From NCBI GenBank assembly GCA_030537525.1, contig JAUNVU010000002.1:1-64000 (forward strand): 64,000 bases of DNA, read 5' to 3'. Origin of the DNA: Eubacteriales bacterium (lineage in GTDB: Bacteria > Bacillota > Clostridia > Saccharofermentanales > DTU023). Position 1 is the first letter of the stretch, and every line of letters starts with the position of its first letter. Positions 18,501 to 28,157 of the stretch are shown piece by piece. The translations under genes and the position numbers were made by a program. The notes under the pieces were generated by a model. That model searched no databases. It was not told where the DNA came from and worked only from the letters and a program-made list of their open reading frames with translations.

Positions 18501-19874
18501 TTGCGTTTTAAGGATCTCATTGGAATCAGCCTGAGGAATCTCTGGCGCAGGAAGCTGAGAAGTTTCCTGACGATCTTAGGCGTCTTTATCGGAACAACTT
18601 CAGTCATCATGATGCTTTCGATTGGCTTTGGCATCCGTAAATCCTTTATGGATGACATCGATGAGGAGGGTGCCCTCACACGAATCGATATTCACTCGAT
18701 GGGCGGTGACTATTATGGCGGCCCGATGGGTGATAAGCCTGTGGGCTCAGATAGCGAAGAGAGGAAGCTTAACCAGAAGCTGATCGATGAGCTCGCTCTG
18801 ATTCCTGGCGTCAAAGAAGTTGTACCAGTGCTGGAAGTTGAGGCCATAGCGGTGCAGGGCAAGTACGAGACCTGGTTTAATATCCAGGCTATGCCTAAAA
18901 GTTATATCGAACGGCAAGATATTCCCTTCGTCGAAGGTGGATTTAGATCAGATATGACGATGCCACTGTATGTAGGCTATGACCGTCTCTCGAGCTTCCA
19001 TGATCCGAATGCCAATTATGCTAATCAGAGGCAGCATTTTGACGAGATCAATGTTGACCTCATCAACAAGGACGTCTATTTCTACTGGGATATTGATGCC
19101 TATTATTCCTCTCAGAACCCCGACTCTGGTATCTCCAAGCCCAAGCGCTATCCTTACAAGGCAGCGGGTTACATGGGATTTAAGCCAGAGGAGCAGCAAT
19201 ACTCACCCTATCAGTGGCAGACCTTAACCTATCTGGAGGACCTGGAGACAGAACTCCACAGAGTATTCAAGGGCAAAGCCTGGCCTGGGCAGCCCCGCCG
19301 GAAGAATGGCAAACCCAAGGGTGATCTCATCTATTCCAGCCTCATAGTCATCAGTGAGGGTTTGGATAAGACGAAGCCGCTGCTTAATCAATTCAAGGAA
19401 ATGGGCCTAGAAGCCCACTCAAGTATTGAATATATTGAGCGGATGGAAGAAGAAGGCAAGAAGGTCCAATTGGTCCTCGGTGCCATCGGTGCTATTTCTC
19501 TAATTGTCGCTGCTATCGGCATAGCTAACACCATGATGATGTCGATCTATGAACGAACGAAGGAGATCGGTGTATTTAAGGTGCTCGGCTGTTCACTCTA
19601 CGACATCATGGGAATGTTCCTGGCAGAAGCCGGTTTTATCGGCTTCTTTGGCGGCAGCATCGGTCTGATTTTTAGCCTAGTTGGTTCGAAATTGATCAAT
19701 ACATTTTCGAGTGGCGGTGGGATGACTGGTCGTGGTGGGACCATCTCTTACATTCCACCCTGGCTGATTCCCCTAGCTCTGATTTTCGCCATTATGATCG
19801 GGATGCTCTCAGGCTTAATGCCAGCTAGACGGGCAATGAAGCTATCTGCTCTTGAGGCGCTTAGAAACGAATAG
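18501..19874 (+). CDS. ABC permease, MacB/FtsX family
   Basis: A 457-residue permease with the MacB layout: helix 1 after ISLRNLWRRKLRSFLTILGV, a large extracytoplasmic MacB_PCD-like domain (about 50-315), and three C-terminal FtsX helices beginning LVLGAIGAISLIVAAIGIAN and ending GLMPARRAMKLSALEALRNE. The start is TTG at 18501 with GGAG 6 nt upstream. The extracytoplasmic part carries an unusual Tyr/Asp-rich stretch (YFYWDIDAYYSSQN). With the two upstream genes it forms a MacB-like transporter or signalling machine; the cargo is unknown. Confidence 0.9.
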   Translation: MRFKDLIGISLRNLWRRKLRSFLTILGVFIGTTSVIMMLSIGFGIRKSFMDDIDEEGALTRIDIHSMGGDYYGGPMGDKPVGSDSEERKLNQKLIDELALIPGVKEVVPVLEVEAIAVQGKYETWFNIQAMPKSYIERQDIPFVEGGFRSDMTMPLYVGYDRLSSFHDPNANYANQRQHFDEINVDLINKDVYFYWDIDAYYSSQNPDSGISKPKRYPYKAAGYMGFKPEEQQYSPYQWQTLTYLEDLETELHRVFKGKAWPGQPRRKNGKPKGDLIYSSLIVISEGLDKTKPLLNQFKEMGLEAHSSIEYIERMEEEGKKVQLVLGAIGAISLIVAAIGIANTMMMSIYERTKEIGVFKVLGCSLYDIMGMFLAEAGFIGFFGGSIGLIFSLVGSKLINTFSSGGGMTGRGGTISYIPPWLIPLALIFAIMIGMLSGLMPARRAMKLSALEALRNE

Positions 19875-19936
19875 CCTCTTGGCTTTACATATTTTTTCCT
19901 ATGGGTAAAAATAGAAGCTGTCATCAGGAGGCATAA

Positions 19937-20731
19937 ATGGATAAATATCAAGCACAGGTGCAGGCTAATGATCTGCGCTTAAATAGACTCGCAACACGCC
20001 CGTTTGCAGCATATATATCAGCGGCTTTTGCCGGCTTCTTCATCGCCATGGGTTTCCTCTTTTCTCTGTATACGAGGATCCATTTTGGGGACTCCCCCTT
20101 TACCAACTTGATCGCTTCAATGACTTTCCCGATTGGACTGTTGTTGGTGGTCTTTGCAGGTTCAGACCTCTTCACAGGCATGGTGGTGGGTATCAGTTTC
20201 TCGGCCTTTCAGCGACGTGATTCGGCCCTCAAGCTACTGCGCCTGACGGTGATGGCTTGGGTCATGAACTTCGTCGGTGCTGGCATCTTCGCAGTAATCA
20301 CCTATTTTTCGAGGACTGGCGGCAGCTCCATGGACAGCCTAATTCTCAAGGTGCTTTCAGGCAAGGTCAGTCTTGGCGTAAACGAGATGATCTTTCGCGC
20401 AATTCTATGTAATATCTTCGTCTGCTTGACGATTTGGGTACTAGGTGGCTTGAAGAATGAAGTCTCGAAAATTCTACTTTCCTTGGCCTTCATTGCCGCC
20501 TTCGTCTACCTCGGTCTCGAGCACGTCGTTGCCAATATGTTCATCATCAGCTACTCCTTCTTCTTCAAGGCGGCAGAGCAGGTGAGCCTAATCGGGAACG
20601 CCATCGCCATCACGGATATTTTAAGATCACTGTTCTTCGTCACTTTAGGAAATGTCATTGGCGGGGCCATCTTCGTGGCGCTACCTTACCACCTCATTTG
20701 GGGTAAAGAGTTTAAGGCGGAGAATAAATAA
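19937..20731 (+). CDS. Formate/nitrite channel family (FNT) protein
   Basis: A 264-residue channel with six membrane helices. Family signatures are present in order: AGSDLFTGM (usual form AGAELFTGN), AILCNIFVCLTIW, GLEHVVANMF with the conserved central His, and GNVIGGAIFV. FNT channels pass formate, nitrite, hydrosulfide or short acids. No pyruvate formate-lyase gene lies nearby, so the substrate is open. AGGAGG lies 6 nt before the ATG. The next gene starts directly after its stop. Confidence 0.88.
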   Translation: MDKYQAQVQANDLRLNRLATRPFAAYISAAFAGFFIAMGFLFSLYTRIHFGDSPFTNLIASMTFPIGLLLVVFAGSDLFTGMVVGISFSAFQRRDSALKLLRLTVMAWVMNFVGAGIFAVITYFSRTGGSSMDSLILKVLSGKVSLGVNEMIFRAILCNIFVCLTIWVLGGLKNEVSKILLSLAFIAAFVYLGLEHVVANMFIISYSFFFKAAEQVSLIGNAIAITDILRSLFFVTLGNVIGGAIFVALPYHLIWGKEFKAENK

Positions 20732-21952
20732 TTGACTTCCGATTTTCGCAAAATTAGTGCAGCAGAATATCGTGAGTACTTTGGCAAAAGCCTAGAACCA
20801 TCTCTACTCCAAGCTCCTGCCTGGCCTGATTTAAAGGAGGCCTGGGAGCCGCTACGCTTTGCCAGTTTTAGAGCTGGCGAGGCGGTGGCATTGGCGCAAG
20901 TCTTAATTCGCCGTTTTCCATTCGCTCAAGAATTCGCCTATCTTGCCATGGGTCCAACTCTGCTCGAGGCTGAGTGTACTGCGGTAGAGGCAGATCGTCT
21001 GGCCTGTCTTGAAGGGATAATTGATTATCTGAAGAGGCAGCGTAAGAACTGCTTTCTGTTCAAGGTGCAGACTCCGCGCCTCAGGAAGTGTTTTAGCCTT
21101 GATGAGGCGGAGCCAGAAGCTGATTTAGCGGCTGATAAAGCGTATTTAGAAGCCATGTCGAAGCTGGGCTTCAGGCACAGAGGGCTGTCCAGAGATCTGG
21201 AGAGCACGACACAGCCACGCTATCAAGCGCTCATCTATAAGACGGATTGGGAAGCTGGCAAGCACGCTAGACTTCGTTACAATCTCCGGCAACTCGAGAG
21301 GCGCTCTGTTACTGTATTTAAGTCTAGCGTGGCAGAGCTCGATTCTTTCATGCACTGTATTAACTGCACCGAAGAACGCCAGGAGATTGCCCTAAGAGAT
21401 AGACAGTATTTCGAACGCCTCATTGAGCTCTTCGGGCAAGAGGCTGAACTCTTTTTGGCTAGAATTGATGCACAAACTGGCAGAAAGAAGGCCAGTCGAG
21501 AGTTGGCTGAGTTAGAAGCTGAGCTTGCGGCCTGCCCAGAACATGCTAAGAAGAAGCGCAATCAGATTGAGGAGAGATTGAATTCTGCACGAAAGATCAG
21601 CGAGTTCTTTGCCGAGATTTCAGATGTCGATACGGCAGATATAGCAGCAGCCCTCCTAGTCAATTTAGGTCGAGTTAGTGAATTGCCCTATGCAGGAAAT
21701 GACGAACGTTTCTTTACTGTACCTGCAAGTTGGGGAATCTATAATGCGATTATTGAATCGAGCTTCGCCCACGGTGCCTGGCGCATCAACCTCGGCGGTT
21801 TAGACGGTAATTTCGCTGATGGCTTGACTCGCTTCAAGGCTCATTTCAATCCTCGAATTGAAGAAAATTATGGTGAATTTGACTTGCCACTCAAGGCAGT
21901 GAGAGCGAAGCTGTTCCAGAAGCTTCTGGAATATCGCAAGCGACATATTTAA
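20732..21952 (+). CDS. FemABX-family aminoacyltransferase
   Basis: A 406-residue member of the Fem family, which adds amino acids from aminoacyl-tRNA to the peptidoglycan stem. It has the twin GNAT-like domains, including PALIYKTDWEAGK-type region followed by RYNLRQLERR, and a charged helical-hairpin insertion (about 250-290, ELAELEAELAACPEHAKKK) typical of FemX. The C-terminal part has WGIYNAIIESSFAHGA and INLGGLDGNF, a known family pattern. The start is TTG immediately after the FNT stop, so translation is coupled. Likely builds the interpeptide bridge (inference). Confidence 0.85.
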   Translation: MTSDFRKISAAEYREYFGKSLEPSLLQAPAWPDLKEAWEPLRFASFRAGEAVALAQVLIRRFPFAQEFAYLAMGPTLLEAECTAVEADRLACLEGIIDYLKRQRKNCFLFKVQTPRLRKCFSLDEAEPEADLAADKAYLEAMSKLGFRHRGLSRDLESTTQPRYQALIYKTDWEAGKHARLRYNLRQLERRSVTVFKSSVAELDSFMHCINCTEERQEIALRDRQYFERLIELFGQEAELFLARIDAQTGRKKASRELAELEAELAACPEHAKKKRNQIEERLNSARKISEFFAEISDVDTADIAAALLVNLGRVSELPYAGNDERFFTVPASWGIYNAIIESSFAHGAWRINLGGLDGNFADGLTRFKAHFNPRIEENYGEFDLPLKAVRAKLFQKLLEYRKRHI

Positions 21953-21969
21953 AAGGAAGGTAGTAGCAA

Positions 21970-23247
21970 TTGAAAATACTGCATGCCCTGGCCCAGTTGC
22001 CGACCAGAACAGGTAGTGGAGTATACTTTAGAAATCTCTTACGAGAATTTTCAAAGCAAGCTGGCAGCAGACAGATAGCACTCTTTGCCGAACCATTAGC
22101 TCAGCCAGTTGACTTTTTAGACACAAAAGATCTTTACCCTATTGTCTTTGAAACTGAGGAGCTGCCCTTCCCCATGCCAGGGATGAGTGACGAGATGCCA
22201 TATAAATCTTCGGTTTATGGCGAGCTCAGCAAGGCAGAATGGACTAAATTAAAAAATGCTTATCGGGAGCAATTACTATTAATTAAAAAAGAGCATGATC
22301 CCGATATTATTATCTGTCACCACCTCTGGTTACTTGCCAGAACTTGTTTAGAGGTCTTCCCAGACAGGCCAGTCTATGGCATTTGCCATGGCACTGATAT
22401 AAGACAGGCGAGACAGCATCCTGACCTTGCTCGAGAATGGGTTGGCGAGCTATCAAATCTTCGACTTGTCTTCGCCTTATCCGAGGAGCAAATAGCGGCT
22501 ATAGAAGAATTGTATAAGCTAGATTCACAGCAGATTATAGTCACTGGTGGTGCCTATGACCAAGAGGTATTCTACCCCTTGCCAGAAGCCCAGTTACGAG
22601 CGCTGAAACGAGATAATTTAACGATTTCTGACGATTTTTCTAAAGAGGCTGAAATTTCTCCCTTTAGCTTCTGTTATGCAGGCAAGCTAGTCCGTTCTAA
22701 GGGCGTGTTTGAGTTACTCGCAGCCACTAAGAAGCTCCGTGCCGAGGGCTATAATATAGAGCTCAAGCTCATCGGACAGAGTAATCCTGAACTCACAGAA
22801 TATATAGAAGTCCTAGGCCTAGATAATTCAGTAGTCAAGGTCTACGACGTCAAGAGCCAGTCAGATCTGGCTGCTGAGCTGAGAGTGACTGACTGCTTCG
22901 TCTTTGCCAGTTATTATGAGGGCTTGGGTCTCATTGCCCTGGAAGCTCTTGCTTCTGGAATGCGCTTGGTTGTCAATCAATTACCTGCTCTCTGTGAGCA
23001 GTTAAATGTGGAATTGAAGGAGCAGGACTTCATCTCCTGGGTCAAGTTGCCAAGAATTGTCAATGTGGATGAAGCTGTAGACGAAGATATTCCAGCCTAT
23101 GTGGAGCGCCTGGCAGCGGCGATGATCGAGCAATATAAGCGCTCAGTAGGTGAAGATCTGGCGACTAGAGTAGCTCTTTTAGACAAGCTCTTGAGCACTT
23201 ATAGATGGTCATCATTAAGTGCCAGAATTTTCAATTTATTAGATTAA
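21970..23247 (+). CDS. Glycosyltransferase family 4
   Basis: A 425-residue GT-B-fold enzyme. The N-terminal acceptor domain opens KILHALAQLPTRTGSGVYF; the C-terminal donor domain holds FCYAGKLVRSKGVFELLAA, LKLIGQSNPEL and the EX7E-type region SYYEGLGLIALEALASGMRLV. Such enzymes transfer sugars from activated donors to lipids, teichoic acids or polysaccharide. Start TTG at 21970, with AAGGAAGG about 9 nt upstream. It follows a FemX-like gene, consistent with an envelope role. Its 3' end overlaps the convergent ispE by 17 bp. Confidence 0.88.
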   Translation: MKILHALAQLPTRTGSGVYFRNLLREFSKQAGSRQIALFAEPLAQPVDFLDTKDLYPIVFETEELPFPMPGMSDEMPYKSSVYGELSKAEWTKLKNAYREQLLLIKKEHDPDIIICHHLWLLARTCLEVFPDRPVYGICHGTDIRQARQHPDLAREWVGELSNLRLVFALSEEQIAAIEELYKLDSQQIIVTGGAYDQEVFYPLPEAQLRALKRDNLTISDDFSKEAEISPFSFCYAGKLVRSKGVFELLAATKKLRAEGYNIELKLIGQSNPELTEYIEVLGLDNSVVKVYDVKSQSDLAAELRVTDCFVFASYYEGLGLIALEALASGMRLVVNQLPALCEQLNVELKEQDFISWVKLPRIVNVDEAVDEDIPAYVERLAAAMIEQYKRSVGEDLATRVALLDKLLSTYRWSSLSARIFNLLD

Positions 23248-24157
23248 TTGGCGGCCAGTTTTCAATGGCTTGGGCTCGTATTAATAGATAGCCTTCGACA
23301 CGCGCTATGCTGGCGAAGGTTTCTTCGTCGATTACGTCACTGAAGAAGAAGGTGGAACCACTGCCGCTAAGCCCTAAATTCGCATCAGGGAAGTCGGCTA
23401 GGAGGCGGGCAAATCGATGCTGCTCATCTTCATATAAAAGACTAAAGTCATTGGAGTAGATTTCTTCCTTATTGCCCTTCAAGGCGGCCCGTTTGGCATC
23501 TAATCTAGCATAGGCCTTAGCTGTAGCTGTAAAATTTTGACTTAAGGCAAGTATGTATTTCTGTCTATTGCTTGCGCGAGGAAGAATTATCTCACCACGT
23601 CCTCTTATCCTGGCGGCCGTGCTAGCTCCGAGAAAGAAGGGGATGTCAGAGCCTAGGTTCGCAGCTATCTCCAGCAGTGCTTCTCGATAGGCTGCAGAGT
23701 TTAGATAGGATGCTGGCAGAAGTTTAAAATGATCGGCCATGGCAGTTAGAAGTTTCAAGCTAGCAGCGGCATCTGAGCTGCCACCACCCAGTCCAGCGCC
23801 AGTAGGTATGCTTTTAATCAGCATCCACTGGAACGAAAATTGTTCGCCACTGTTTAAGAATTTATCAGTCCAGGCGCGAGTTGCCAGTAAGACGAGATTT
23901 TCGTCTTGCTTGACTTGTTCCTGGCGAGCGATCTGGCTGTGGAGTTCACTGTGGCCAGCGAAGAATTCAGGACTGTACTTTATCTCCAAAGTAGAACCAG
24001 TACCAGGAGCTGCGGTTAACTGCAATTTGTCTGAGAAGTCGATAGCCTGAAATACCGAGTCGATTTCATGGAAGCCATCTGGACGCAGTTTTCTTGCCAC
24101 ACGCAAGCTGAGGTTGAGCTTCGCTGGGCAGTCTATAATACCTTGAAAATATTTCAT
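23231..24157 (-). CDS. ispE: 4-diphosphocytidyl-2-C-methyl-D-erythritol kinase
   Basis: GHMP-family kinase of the MEP isoprenoid pathway; it phosphorylates CDP-methylerythritol with ATP. At 308 residues it has normal length. The start CPAKLNLSLRVARKLRPDGFHEI carries the substrate-binding region (here written in part as two motifs: AKLNLSL and RPDGFHEI), the ATP-binding loop is PTGAGLGGGSSDAAAS (about 117-132), and the C-terminal motif is LGLSGSGSTFF. The SD is weak (AGAGG, 13 nt upstream). It overlaps the convergent glycosyltransferase by 17 bp with no terminator between them. Confidence 0.93.
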   Translation of the reverse strand: MKYFQGIIDCPAKLNLSLRVARKLRPDGFHEIDSVFQAIDFSDKLQLTAAPGTGSTLEIKYSPEFFAGHSELHSQIARQEQVKQDENLVLLATRAWTDKFLNSGEQFSFQWMLIKSIPTGAGLGGGSSDAAASLKLLTAMADHFKLLPASYLNSAAYREALLEIAANLGSDIPFFLGASTAARIRGRGEIILPRASNRQKYILALSQNFTATAKAYARLDAKRAALKGNKEEIYSNDFSLLYEDEQHRFARLLADFPDANLGLSGSGSTFFFSDVIDEETFASIARVEGYLLIRAQAIENWPPINLIN

Positions 24158-24201
24158 TTAAGAAAGAAGCCTCTGTTCTTGCTGTACCAGGCTTTTGCCA
24201 A

Positions 24202-25179
24202 TTAGGCCAAGAAGTCGGCGGAATCGCGCTCGAAGCCCTCACCTACGACTTCGTTGACTTCGTGGACGACGACGAAGGCGCGTGGATCAATTTCCTTGAC
24301 TATGGCCTTGAGTTTCGGGACCTGGCGCGAGGAGACTACACAGTAGAGCATATCCTTGTCGGCGCCGCTGTACATACCCTTGGCTGGCAAGAGGGTCACG
24401 GAGCGGTCCAATTCGGCAAAGACGGCGGACGAAATCGCTTCCTTCTGGTCGGAGATGATGTAGACGGCGCGCGAGAAATCCAAGCCCGAGATTGTGATAT
24501 CGGTGAAGCGGGCGGTAAACCACATGGCGATGAAGGAGTACATGGCAAGCATGATGGCGTGATTACCTTCGTCACGGTAGAAGAAGAGGGTGGAGGCGAC
24601 GATGATGACATCAAGTGCCATTAAGAGGTTACCGATGGTGAGATTTGGCCATCTGCGATGGAGGACAACGGCTAAGACATCGGTGCCACCAGTCGTATAG
24701 CCGCCGCGCAAGATAAGGCCCATGGAGATGCCGAAGAGAATGCCGCCAAAGAGGGCGAAGATTAGGGGGTCGGGCCGCTGGCCGTGATTTAAGGCGATGT
24801 CGAGGTAGTTTTCAAACCAGCCCTCGGTTAAGGGTCGTAGCACGTCGAGCACCAGTGAGTAGACGAAGGTACCGACAATAGAGCGCCAGACAAAGGAGAA
24901 GCCGATCTTGAGCCACCCGAGCAAGAGAAGCGGTATATTCAAGATAATGACCAGGGTACCGAAATTTAAGAAATCACCCTGTCCCGTCAGCTGATAGATG
25001 ATGGAAGCAGCGCCTGAGACGCCACCCATAGTAAACTTCGTTGGTACGAAGAAAATGTTGAGGGCAAAAGCCGAGAGTACGCTCCCGCCCAGTAGGTAGA
25101 TGATACCAAACCAGAATCTCTTGGTCTTAAAATTGGCAATGTAATTGCCAGCACTCTGCTTGATGGACTTATTTTTCAT
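24202..25179 (-). CDS. YitT-family membrane protein
   Basis: A 325-residue protein with five or six N-terminal membrane segments of the YitT/DUF161 type (GGVSGAASIIYQLTG; LRGGYTTGGTDVLAVVLHRR) followed by the cytoplasmic DUF2179 domain (about 230-320; RSVTLLPAKGMYSGADKDML). Function is not established for the family; some members have been linked to transport. SD AAAAGGGGG lies upstream of the ATG. It is divergent from trkA. One copy of the dispersed 10-bp motif lies in the 44-bp gap to ispE and another inside this gene at 25063. Confidence 0.88.
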   Translation of the reverse strand: MKNKSIKQSAGNYIANFKTKRFWFGIIYLLGGSVLSAFALNIFFVPTKFTMGGVSGAASIIYQLTGQGDFLNFGTLVIILNIPLLLLGWLKIGFSFVWRSIVGTFVYSLVLDVLRPLTEGWFENYLDIALNHGQRPDPLIFALFGGILFGISMGLILRGGYTTGGTDVLAVVLHRRWPNLTIGNLLMALDVIIVASTLFFYRDEGNHAIMLAMYSFIAMWFTARFTDITISGLDFSRAVYIISDQKEAISSAVFAELDRSVTLLPAKGMYSGADKDMLYCVVSSRQVPKLKAIVKEIDPRAFVVVHEVNEVVGEGFERDSADFLA

Positions 25180-25333
25180 TGTGGCCCCCTTTTCACCAGC
25201 TAATAATAACAGATAGATGCCTTTCGGCCATGCTTCTTCACTAAAGATACTGATTTAGCAAATCCGCTCTGGTATTTAATCTATGAAGAGCTATAATTTG
25301 CTAGTATTAGGGCTCAAGAAGGGGGATAGCTAG

Positions 25334-26689
25334 TTGAAGATAGTCATTGGAGGGGCTGGCAAGGTTGGCTCCTTGATTTTAAAAGAACTTGCAGCAGAAC
25401 AGCACGAGCTCATCCTCATTGAGCAGGATGCAGATGTCTTAGAAAATAATATCGCTCAGGCCGATATTTCTGGCCTAGTAGGATCTGTCACCTCGATTGA
25501 AGACCTGCAAGAGGCAGGTGTTGCAGATGCCGACTTCTTCATCGCCGTCACTGAAAATGACGAAACTAATATCATTGCGGCAATTATGGCGGATAGGATG
25601 GGAGCGGTGCAATCACTCGCTAGAGTTCGTAATCCGCAGTATTCTTCACAGATGACTTTCATTAGAGACTCTCTTGGCATCAATCAGATTATCAATCCAG
25701 AACTCGAGGCTGCCAGAGATATTGCGAAGATTCTCAAGTACCCTGCCGCGAAGTCGGTGGACAGTTTCTTCGGTGGTCGGGCGCTCGTTATTGAATTACG
25801 CTTGCCAGATAAGTCTAAACTCCATGGGCTGAAGCTTGTCGATTTCCGCAAGCGCCATCCAGAAATTCTCATAGGAACCATTTCCAGAAATGATGAAGTG
25901 ATAATTCCCCGTGGTCATGCAGAAATTAGAAGTGGTGATAGGCTACTCATTTTAGGAACCATTCGACCCCTTGACAGATTGTATCAAGATCTCGGCTTGA
26001 AGCAGTCTCCACAGCGCAATGCCTTGGCGGTGGGTGGTGGCAAGATTACGCACTACCTACTGAAGATGCTGCAGGGTTCAGGCACTAATTTCACAGTTAT
26101 TGAAAGAGATCGTAAGATTGCCGAAGAGCTCGCCGCTAATTTCTCTGAGCACCGCATTATTGTCGGTGATGGGACTGATTACAACGTCCTCGAAGAGCAG
26201 AAAATAGAGGGCTGTGACATCTTCCTGGCCATGACGGGAATAGATGAGGAGAATATACTGACTTCGCTATATGCGAAGCAGAGAGGTGTACCGCGCTATT
26301 TCACCAAGGTCAACCGCACAGCCATACTCAAGATAATTGGCAGTGACGCCCTTCAAGCGGTTATTACGCCGAAGCGTATCATAGCTGACAGAGTTCTGCG
26401 TCTGGTCAGGGCCACCCAGAACTCCGAGGGTTCTAATGTCGAGGCTCTATTTCGTCTGCTCGACAATGAAGTCGAAGCGCTTGAATTCATAGTTAAGGAC
26501 GATGCGAAGATTCTCGATACTCCACTGGCAAGCCTCAAGATTAAAGAAGACTGCCTCGTGGCTCTGATTTCACGTGGCCGTGAAATTATCATGCCTAGCG
26601 GCAAGGCCAGCATCCAGGCAGGCGATCACATTGTCGTCATGAGCAAGAAGTCCCAGCTCGAAGACGTCGACGACATCTTGGAGGATTAA
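25334..26689 (+). CDS. trkA: Trk potassium uptake regulatory subunit TrkA
   Basis: A cytoplasmic 451-residue protein with two RCK modules, each a nucleotide-binding half plus a TrkA_C half. The first dinucleotide loop is GGAGKVGSLI (about 6-15) and LIEQD binds ribose. The second loop is VGGGKITHYLL, which departs from the strict GxGxxG pattern. TrkA gates TrkH in response to NAD(H) or ATP/ADP. The start is TTG with GGGGG upstream; a perfect TATAAT at 25292-25297 marks the probable promoter. trkH begins 2 nt after the stop. Confidence 0.94.
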   Translation: MKIVIGGAGKVGSLILKELAAEQHELILIEQDADVLENNIAQADISGLVGSVTSIEDLQEAGVADADFFIAVTENDETNIIAAIMADRMGAVQSLARVRNPQYSSQMTFIRDSLGINQIINPELEAARDIAKILKYPAAKSVDSFFGGRALVIELRLPDKSKLHGLKLVDFRKRHPEILIGTISRNDEVIIPRGHAEIRSGDRLLILGTIRPLDRLYQDLGLKQSPQRNALAVGGGKITHYLLKMLQGSGTNFTVIERDRKIAEELAANFSEHRIIVGDGTDYNVLEEQKIEGCDIFLAMTGIDEENILTSLYAKQRGVPRYFTKVNRTAILKIIGSDALQAVITPKRIIADRVLRLVRATQNSEGSNVEALFRLLDNEVEALEFIVKDDAKILDTPLASLKIKEDCLVALISRGREIIMPSGKASIQAGDHIVVMSKKSQLEDVDDILED

Positions 26690-26691
26690 CT

Positions 26692-28140
26692 GTGATCAAT
26701 CGAAGGATGCTTTTATATATACTAGGTCGCATCTTGCATATAGAAGCGGCACTCCTCGTGCTTCCCCTGGGGATCAGCAGGATATATCGAGAGCCGTTGC
26801 GGATCAGTGCTATCTGGCTCTTGACGGCAGCACTCTGTCTCATTATTGGCACAATTTGTACTTGGCATAAACCAAAGGAAAGAAATCTCTATACCAGAGA
26901 TGGCCTGCTAAGCGTGGCTTTGGCCTGGTTATTACTATCGGTATTCGGAGCTCTGCCATTTTACTTGAGTGGGCAGATACCCGCTTTTCTCGATGCCTTC
27001 TTCGAAACTGTTTCAGGTTTCACAACCACGGGTTCGACTATACTGCAAGATGTTACTGTGCTAGACAAGTCTATGCTGTTTTGGCGCTCTTTCACCCACT
27101 TAATTGGCGGCATGGGTGTGCTGGTTCTGGCTCTGGCCATTGTGCCAGCTTCCGACTCTGATTCGGTGCACTTGATGAAGGCGGAAGTGCCTGGCCCGAC
27201 CTTCGGTAAGCTAGTTGCCAGAATGCGTGCAACGGCGAGAATTCTCTATTCCATATACTTGATCATGACCGTAGCCCTGATTGTCATTCTTTACCTACTG
27301 GGCATGCCACTATTCGATGCCATGATTCATTCTTTTGGTGCAGCTGGTACGGGTGGCTTCTCTTCACAAGCGGAATCGATCGCTTCCTTTAACTCGCCAG
27401 CCATAACCTATGTCACGGCCATTGCCATGCTGGCCTTCGGTGTTAATTTCAATCTTTACTATTTGATTCTCATTGGACAGGTCAGAAAAATATTTAAGAG
27501 TGAGGAACTTAAGGCCTACCTCTTAATTTATGCGACTGCGGTTCTACTTGTATTCTTTAATCTGTTGACATTTTTCTCAGATGTCACAACGGCCTTCCAG
27601 GAGAGCTTCTTTACTTGTGCCTCGATTATGACGACTACGGGCTACTCATCCGCTGACTTCGCACAATGGCCGCTATTCTCGCATGTGGTCCTCTTGCTTC
27701 TGATGTTCATCGGGGGTTCAGCTGGCTCTACGGCTGGTGGTCTGAAGGTTTCTCGTGTAGTTATTCTCGTTAAGATGGCGATCAAGGAAGTGCGTCAGAG
27801 TAGGGAGCCAAGAAGGGCTCTTGCCTTGTTATTTGATAAGAAGGCGGTTACTGAGCGGCAGCAGGCTAGGGTAAGTAGTTATTTCTTAGTCTATGTCGTG
27901 ATTTTTATGATTCTTTTATTCTTGATTGCGCTGGATTGCAAGACCTATGATGTGGCGTTTTCTGCGGTGGCTTCGACTTTCAATAATATAGGGCCTGGTC
28001 TATCTGTCATTGGCCCAACAGGATCCTTTGCCAGATTTAGTAATTATTCCAAACTGGTGCTGAGCTTCGCCATGTTGCTTGGACGCCTGGAAATTTATCC
28101 GATGCTGTATTTGTTTAGGGCGTTTAGGAATAGGAATTAG
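26692..28140 (+). CDS. trkH: Trk potassium uptake channel subunit TrkH
   Basis: A 482-residue K+ translocating subunit with four pore-loop repeats. The filter-type loops are visible as SGFTTTGSTI, GAAGTGGFSS, IMTTTGYSS and STFNNIGPGLS. Twelve or so membrane segments are predicted. Start GTG at 26692, coupled to trkA. The stop codon is immediately followed by a 17-bp copy of the tRNA-Gly 3' end (28141), so the gene marks the left edge of a small island. Confidence 0.95.
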   Translation: MINRRMLLYILGRILHIEAALLVLPLGISRIYREPLRISAIWLLTAALCLIIGTICTWHKPKERNLYTRDGLLSVALAWLLLSVFGALPFYLSGQIPAFLDAFFETVSGFTTTGSTILQDVTVLDKSMLFWRSFTHLIGGMGVLVLALAIVPASDSDSVHLMKAEVPGPTFGKLVARMRATARILYSIYLIMTVALIVILYLLGMPLFDAMIHSFGAAGTGGFSSQAESIASFNSPAITYVTAIAMLAFGVNFNLYYLILIGQVRKIFKSEELKAYLLIYATAVLLVFFNLLTFFSDVTTAFQESFFTCASIMTTTGYSSADFAQWPLFSHVVLLLLMFIGGSAGSTAGGLKVSRVVILVKMAIKEVRQSREPRRALALLFDKKAVTERQQARVSSYFLVYVVIFMILLFLIALDCKTYDVAFSAVASTFNNIGPGLSVIGPTGSFARFSNYSKLVLSFAMLLGRLEIYPMLYLFRAFRNRN

Positions 28141-28157
28141 TGGAGCGGGTGAGGGGA
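28141..28157. repeat. attL-like copy of the tRNA-Gly 3' end
   Basis: These 17 bp are identical to 30496-30512, the 3' end of the tRNA-Gly gene including its CCA. Identity stops sharply after the repeat apart from a shifted ATCG. Same orientation as the intact gene's end. Confidence 0.75.

Noticed and set aside
25180-25333. A full promoter for trkA
   Set aside because: TATAAT at 25292 is perfect but no acceptable -35 was found, so it is only mentioned under trkA.
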